The notes under the pieces were generated by a model. It did not search any database, was not told the origin of the DNA, and worked only from the letters and a program-made list of their open reading frames with translations. Both the position numbers and the translations under genes were made by a program. Shown one piece after another: positions 57,720 through 64,000 of a stretch of DNA of 64,000 nucleotides. The stretch's first letter is position 1. The number at the start of each line of letters is the position of its first letter. Source of the stretch: Epiperipatus broadwayi (Eukaryota; Onychophora; Udeonychophora; Euonychophora; Peripatidae); assembly GCA_028023455.1 (NCBI GenBank), contig JAQFVV010000556.1, forward strand, positions 310,001 to 374,000. The letters run 5' to 3'.

Positions 57720-58150
57720 ATCATAAGTTATTAATTTTAATTTTTTTTTTTTAATTATTTGATTTGTTTGTATTTGTATTGGTGTGTGTGTACTATATAA
57801 TTAATAATATATATTTATGCTCTTTATTATACAAATATTTGAAATACATTCACTCTTCACATAGCTGGAGTCTAATTGTAAATCCTGTATATAGTATACA
57901 AATTGTTTTGCAGAAGATTGTTAAGTTATTAGTTAATTTTTAATATTTTACAGTTTTTAAAATTATTTGTTGTATTGGTGTATGTACTATGTAATTAATA
58001 ATATATAATATATATTTATGCTCTTTATTATACAAATTTGAAATACAGCCACTCTTCACATACCTGGAGTCTAATAGTATACAAATTCAAATATAACAAA
58101 AGTTGTTTTGCAGAATATCATTAAGTTATTAATTTTAATTTTTAATATTT
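57720..58150. repeat. Tandem duplication, period about 196 bp
   Basis: Two units start at about 57776 and 57972 with GTATTGGTGT. They share TTTATGCTCTTTATTATAC, CACTCTTCACATA.CTGGAG and TTGTTTTGCAGAA. They are moderately diverged. Confidence 0.85.
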
Positions 58151-58591
58151 AAATTTCTTTAAAATTATTCAGTAAATGGTACATTAATTTGCTTGCGTTT
58201 GTAGTGTTTGTTATAACAAGTAATCATATATAGAGCAGTGCAATGTAAATTTTAAAAACTAATAATCAAATGGACAGAAAGGTTGCAATTGATAAAGCAT
58301 TCACAAAATTTACTGGGCATAGTACCATGTGAAAATATAAACACTTAAAACCAATAAATAGAGATTTCAAATGATGTTTGTGTAGTTCTAGCCACAATGA
58401 TTATGCATAAACCATATGGAATTGTATGCAGACAAAGAATCAAGTTCTGATTATTGCCTGTGTCTTGATACTCATGCTGTGGAGTCAATAATTTTGCCAC
58501 ATCTTGCTTCACATTATTTTCAAGTCTATAGCTAGCAAATGAGCTATATGCAAATAAATTATATCTTTGTGGGACAATAAATTTAACAAGA
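58151..58591. other. No gene seen
   Basis: No supported coding frame or repeat in this stretch. Confidence 0.5.
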
Positions 58592-59212
58592 TAGTATCAC
58601 TGGTGTGCATAAAGAATATAAACATCACTGATGTACACAAAAAAATATAAAATGAAGAGATGAAACTCGTTTTATCAATGATACAGACAGTAGCCTATAA
58701 TTTCTAGTTTTAGATAGACAGGAAGCCAATTGCTATGATGAAAAACACTTCTTCTGGAAGTGATTTGTTTTGTGTCTTTTATTAGGATGAATCTTTTTCT
58801 TATAGACGCCTTTGACATTTGTCACCTTTGGGGTACAAGATAAAAATGAAGAATTCTTATGTGAATACTTTTGAAGATTCTGAACCTATGGATTATCTCA
58901 GGTAAGACGTATTATATATGGTTTGAAAGATAATTTTATGAAGAATACAAAGAAATTATCAATGAAGATCTAATTTAAGGTTAGTTAATGATGAATTAGA
59001 AATTATGAATAAACAATAAAGTAATAATTATGTCAGATGTTGAAATTGCTTTTTTTCTTATTTTTTAATGGTAATAACTATTTGTCTTAGCCTTATTGTT
59101 TTCCTTAGTTTTTCTAGTTTCTATCAATGTAAAGTTTTTTGCATAACATTATTAAAATTGACATTATTGTGAAAATTGTGTCTCAAGTCAGATTTTTAAA
59201 AATTCAATTTGT
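58592..59212 (-). repeat. Right arm of a dispersed inverted duplication (partner 1062-1700)
   Basis: Reverse complement of 1062-1700 with moderate divergence. On the plus strand it has an exon-like stretch: TTTTTCTTATAG, then about 103 bases (58807-58909) ending CTCAG, then GTAAGA. A frame TPLTFVTFGVQDKNEEF stays open for 22 codons before TGA. The partner copy has an indel and does not keep this frame, so coding is doubtful. Confidence 0.75.
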
Positions 59213-59242
59213 TGGTTTTGCCAGTCAACAAGTTAGTGAGAC

Positions 59243-59356
59243 TGTCTTGCATTGGTGGTCGAGAGATCAGCGCGACTGCCTTGCACTAGCAGGCAGTTGC
59301 CCAGGTTGTGGGTTCGCGTCCCGGCCGATGCTATGACACTTAAAAAAAAAAAAAAA
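59243..59356 (+). mobile_element. tRNA-derived retroposon with poly(A) and 16-bp TSD
   Basis: A tRNA-like body is preceded by 7 bases and followed by an 11-base trailer and an A-run. AACAAGTTAGTGAGAC flanks it on both sides (59227-59242 and 59357-59372). It has the same design as the unit at 38919 but from a different tRNA-like source. It lies in the seam between two duplicated blocks. Confidence 0.93.
59250..59330 (+). tRNA. tRNA-like SINE head, isotype unclear
   Basis: CATTGGT at the start pairs with GCCGATG at the end over 7 bp (two wobbles), as an acceptor stem. TGGTCGAGAGATCAGCG resembles the A box and GGGTTCGCGTCCC the B box and T arm. The anticodon arm is atypical: a 7-bp stem (GACTGCC/GGCAGTT) with an 11-base loop. 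The isotype therefore cannot be read reliably. Confidence 0.65.
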
Positions 59357-59394
59357 AACAAGTTAGTGAGACATTTTTTTTTAAGATTTAATTT

Positions 59395-60165
59395 TAGAAA
59401 GACAAATATGTTTTTTAATAAGGGGATATTTACCGGTATTCGTTTGGTGTTGCTAGCAGGTCTTCTAGGTTTTTCAACTTTGTTTCATGTCTTTGAAAGC
59501 ATTTATTCATACAGGACAGGCATCTATTGGGCATATCTTGGTTCTCTTGATGGCTCTCATTTCTATGACTCCAATCCCAGGGACAGATGAGGGAGTGAAG
59601 GCAAAGAAATTACTCATGCATTTTTGCCGAGTAACACATTTCTGGATTCATATATATAGGGCAAATAAACTACGGCTTTAAGTAAAAGCAGCAAGCAGGA
59701 TTTCCACACGAATTTTTTTTGGGAATAATTTTTCAGCAAACTTCTAGAAACAGAAATTCTTAAAATAAAAGTTTTTCCGCAAGAGCTTCAGCAGGTGTAA
59801 GAGGAAGAACAAATAAAAAGTTATTTATTAATACCCTATTTTCCAATTATATTTTAATCTACTCATTAGTAGCAAATAATGCCCATTGTTTCAAAATTTT
59901 CCTATTATCTACTATATTATCTAATTAAAAATGTTTTATAAATTAATTCCTTTCTTAATGGATTCTATTTAATTAAGATCTATTTTTGCCATCATTTGAT
60001 TTAAAATAGTTACAAATAAAAAGTTTAAACTTTCTATATTTTATTTCATTAATTTTTCCTTTTTTTAAAATAATTCCCCTTAAATTAAGAAAAAAAACAT
60101 ACATTTACTGTGGTTGGACTTAGGGTCTTAGTTAGTCCACAGCATATGGTGAAGTGACCATATAT
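59395..60165 (+). repeat. Dispersed direct duplication, right copy (partner 47725-48565)
   Basis: Same block order as the partner, including GTTGCTAGCAGGTCTTCTAGG, GGGCAAATAAACTAC and GTGGTTGGACTTAGGGTCTTAG, ending at (AT)n. Small indels distinguish the copies. Confidence 0.85.
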
Positions 60166-63100
60166 ATATATATATGCTCAGTTTCAATATATAATTAATA
60201 TAAAATGAATAGCTTCAAATATTTCTGACAATTTTTTAATATCAATACCTTCAGTTGTTGTCCTGTATGGTTTAGTACAATTGTAGAGTACTATGGTCTG
60301 GGGTGTGAGATTATCAGTTTGATTTCAGTTTTGGACTTCCTACACTCAAACTTCTTATGAACTCATGAGCAATAAAGCCATTTGATTATTTAACTCATAT
60401 ATATTCTAACCTGGTGTTGTGCATCCTCACTTCAGAATAATATATGATATAAAATAAAACGGGTTCTAGCTCAGTTAATAATTAATAAATAAAATATTCA
60501 GCATTAAAATTAAAATGTTTCACTAGCTCAAATTTAAAATACGAATAAGGTCCAGTTTATAAAAATAAATTAAATAAATATTTAATATTTTCATGAGACT
60601 TGAAGTGAAAATACAGGTGACAAGATAGATTACATTGAGCCAATATCCCACAGGATATTACCTAAATGGCATAAGAACACTATCCCCCCTTATTACTATT
60701 TCAAATAACAAACTCATAGTATTCTTACGACTTTAATAACTTCTACTCACTAAGATTAAACTAATAATTAAGTCTTAATCTTCTATTTGTAATAATCTAG
60801 CTCAATAAAAATCTCAGGTTCATAAATTGTTCTAAGTTAATAAAAAAATACGGTAGTAAAATATGAGAAGGGATTTTATGTCATAATCTACTACACTGAA
60901 ACTAATAATAATAAATAATAATAATATTCTTCATCGTTTAACTAATTCTGTATATCTTTTCTTTTCGTTATATTTTTATTATCATAATAAAATAAAATAA
61001 TTTAACATAATCTTTTATTTTCATGTAATGATATAATAAATACGTGGTAGCATTTGATAATCTGCTAAACAAAAGTATGTGTGGCAACTGATAGCATATA
61101 ATTCAGTATACTATTGTGATAACTGATTTATGACCAATAAAATAATATAAAATTATGATTATTTAATTAAAAGAATACCAATAAAATATTTAAAATTCTT
61201 AAAATACTTCTCTGTTTATCTTTTTGTGCAAAATTATATATTTGTTTCAATTATTATGAATATATATCGTGATTTTATGCAGTGAAGTGGAGAAATAAAC
61301 AATCAAGACACAAAAATTTTGAAAACAAATTTTAACAAAGTTTATTAATAACAACAAATAAATAAACAATTTATGTACACTATTTACAGTGGATATCCTT
61401 ATCTTCTACTTTACATTTTATCTACTGAGCTAAAAAAAAAAATTATAGTTTAGTTATATCTTTATTTATACTTAAGACAAAATAAAAATAAAAATGTTAC
61501 CATTTGGTTTCTCATTATGGTTAACTTATTATAAATATATTTACTTATTAGCAAAATATTTCATCCTTAATATTATTAAACTATCTTATTTTAAAAAAAA
61601 AAACATTCATAGGAAAACATTCTACAGAAAAACAAAATTAACTTTATAATGAGTATGGATTTCTCAAAATATTAAAAAAAATTTCATCTTGTAAAGTCAA
61701 AGATGTTACATAAAATATTCATCCAAAATTCAGTACTAGATTTTAGTGTTTTATCACACGATGTTTACTAATCATAATATATTCTTATTTAGACTTACTT
61801 TAATATGATATAAGTGTAATAATCAATATAGTCCTGTTATTCAATAAACAAAAAATATACTATGCATATTGTTTATATAATTTACATTGTACTATTGTAT
61901 TTTAAAAATATGCAATACTTATTTTTCTCCTAAAAATAATAATAAAGCATTTAAAAATAATTAACATCTTAAAGAAATTATCTTGTTTAGATACTCTATT
62001 CCAAAATTTATATTTCATTTCCGAAATAAATTCAAAAATATATTCTATGATTCTTTTCTTTCCCTAGGATTCATTGGACCTTCAATTTCAAGTTATAAAA
62101 TTCCATTTCTTCTAAGAAAATAAACCAATCTTATACAAAAACGATAGCATAACCTAAATTCTAAATTATTTATCATTTCTTTTCAAAATATCTTATTAAA
62201 CGATGCAGTTACTTGAAATAAAGATAGTGAAACAGATGTATAGGATTTAAGGAAGAAAGCTAGAGTATCACTCATAACATATCTCAAAAATCATGGCACA
62301 GTGCATTAACAAGAAAGAGGTATGACCTTTACCTGTCTAATAACCTCTAATACATGAACGATGTTAAAGATATTTCTTCAGCTTTATTAGAACATCAAAT
62401 ATTTAAAGAAATATAAAACACTGTCCAAATAAAATGTGTACCAGTCATAGGGCTTTGTTAACTATGCTGATATCCACCCAAAGACTAAATATTATTTCTA
62501 TTCCTTATATCCTATTTCTTTAAAAAACATCATCTTGGTTTTCTGTTCACTAAGTACTTCCAAGCCACTATCTCAACATTATTTCTCAAGATTTTCAACA
62601 TCTTACATCGATAAATAACTATCTGCATTTACAAAACAATAAATAAAATTCATTGATAATTAAACAATCTAGCTGTTCCATAAGAAAAGTTTGTCCACTT
62701 CATCATTCTGTATGCTTAATCATATACAATCTAATCAGACAATATTTGAATATCCTAACATGAAATTTTAAAAGAATCACATAACTATTTGTTATTATGT
62801 TGGATTATATCATTAATATAAAATTGTCATATGCATATTTCCAAATCAATCCTATCTCATAATGTTTTTCCAAAATGTTGTATAAAATGCGTTACATATA
62901 ATTAAAAAAAAAACTTTTACACTTCTTCTTACGATCCATAGATGATCTAAAGAAAACAAACAATATACATTATAAATTATTAATAGTCATTACTATTACC
63001 AAAATAACCTTTATCTGCTCATCATATTCAGTAGGCTTCTTCATCCACTATATACCGATCATTGCAAACATAAAGAAATATACATTCATACACTTTATTT

Positions 63101-64000
63101 TAAAATATATTCTTATCTAAATTATTAGATTATTCCATTATAAAATTTTATATCATCAACAAATTAATGTTTTATGTTTTCCTAATCTTATAAAAAAAAA
63201 TTTAGATTTAAACTAGGTTAATAAAAATAAAAGGAATCAAAACTATAATTACATATTTTCTTGACAATAGTTCCTGATAAGTCCAAAATGTTTATTACTT
63301 TCTCTAGAGTTTTAAAATGTTCTCCTCCAAGCACGTTAAAGTTTAAAAATAAAAATAAATATTAATCCATTTAGTAAAATTTATAGAAAATAATCCTTGG
63401 TTTTAGTATTTAGGACGATAATTATTAAATCATAATATTAATTAATCCCGTGAAATTTCTTCAATATTTTCTGCCAATATTCTCTGTGGCGTATCCGATG
63501 TATCCTCCATCTAATTTAACTTTAAAAATATTCAGTAAACTTTTTTTTACAATATTTCCATGGATCCATTTTTTATTCAACTATGTGTTCACTTTTTTAT
63601 ATAAGTTTCCTTCTTAATACATTTAAACTTTTGTTTGGTATTTTTTTTTATATATCAGTTTTAAAAAAAAAAACTTCAAGTACTTTTAAACAAATATTTT
63701 CTAAATACATTTTAAACATTTCTAAGACTGGCGGTTTTAATATCAAAAATGCTTCAGTAACATATTCTCCTGGGTTCTTTCTTTAAATCTTGAAAATATT
63801 TTTTAAAAATGTTACCTTCAGAAAGGATATAACATTTTACTCCTTGTGATATAATATTTTATAAAATGATTCATCAGATATAATTGTCTTATTACTATTT
63901 TAAAAAATAAATCTTGGATAAGTTTATCTAAATAATAATGCGTCTCCAATTTTTCCTTTTAAACGGAAAATAACTTTCCACTGTATCAGTATAATGTCCA
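60166..64000. other. AT-rich DNA, no gene seen
   Basis: Almost 4 kb with no supported coding frame, RNA gene or bounded repeat. Near 61320-61380 an AACAAAGTTTATTAATAAC block resembles the inverse of an AATAAA-bearing 3' end, so an old minus-strand element or transcript end is possible. Nothing else supports this. Confidence 0.5.

Noticed and set aside
58640-58690. CTGATG...GAAAC words near 58600-58660 as a third hammerhead family
   Set aside because: The spacing and pairing needed for stems I-III do not form around these words.

Overview
This 64 kb window is AT-rich, intron- and repeat-dominated eukaryotic DNA, almost certainly from an invertebrate animal. Evidence for that is the mix of RTE-like and other non-LTR retrotransposons, ZMYM1-type and ZBED5/SCAND3-type hAT transposons, Ty3/Gypsy-like LTR elements, tRNA-derived retroposons and hammerhead-ribozyme tandem repeats (the kind called retrozymes in animals). 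The species cannot be named from the sequence. No complete host protein gene is visible. The only possible host coding piece is a 68-nt exon-like segment at 12485-12552, so the window may lie inside a very long intron or between genes.

Layout. 0-6 kb: old AT-rich DNA, one arm of a 57-kb-spaced inverted duplication (1062-1700), a 164-bp tandem duplication (1802-2128), and a two-unit tandem repeat carrying a hammerhead-like motif (3765-4500). 6.2-9.5 kb: an RTE-like LINE on the minus strand, broken by one frameshift and one nonsense change. 10.4-11.8 kb: a decayed non-LTR element. 14.5-16.0 kb: a deleted hAT element with perfect 8-bp target duplications. 16.2-17.9 kb: an RTE fragment, a MITE-like foldback and a third hammerhead-like repeat unit. 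19.2-29.6 kb: a recent LTR retrotransposon with unusually long LTRs (about 2.94 kb) and a short interior holding a coiled-coil gag-like ORF and only the tail of an integrase. Its left LTR is interrupted by a 1.27-kb insertion of 435-bp hammerhead-ribozyme repeats. 33-37.9 kb: two abutting non-LTR elements on the minus strand. 38.9 kb: a retroposed tRNA-Gly-like unit. 40-41.2 kb and 51.9-57.3 kb: a direct duplication whose right copy was split by a 4.47-kb hAT transposon, leaving the left copy as an empty-site reference. 41.9-46.7 kb: tandem repeats and a ~115-bp minisatellite split by an RTE-like LINE with a 995-codon open frame. 47.7-51.1 kb: a duplicated block and a decayed Gypsy gag-protease. 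57.7-60.2 kb: a tandem duplication, the second arm of the inverted duplication, a second tRNA-derived retroposon and the partner of the 47.7-kb block. 60.2-64 kb: AT-rich DNA without recognisable features.

The most interesting content is the retrozyme-like insertion at 20850-22118. Each 435-bp unit carries a complete hammerhead core: CTGAGGA, a GTGC/GCAC stem II capped by CAAA, GAAA, a 3-bp stem III and a GTC cleavage site. The insertion is flanked by a 14-bp target duplication and contains an internal inversion of the kind made by twin priming. It sits inside an LTR whose uninterrupted partner lies 7 kb away, so its boundaries are exact. A second, unrelated repeat family (3.8 kb and 17.5 kb) carries a more decayed hammerhead-like core with compensating stem II changes. 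These are non-coding parasites that would depend on a host enzyme for integration, and the LINEs in this window are plausible donors of that activity.
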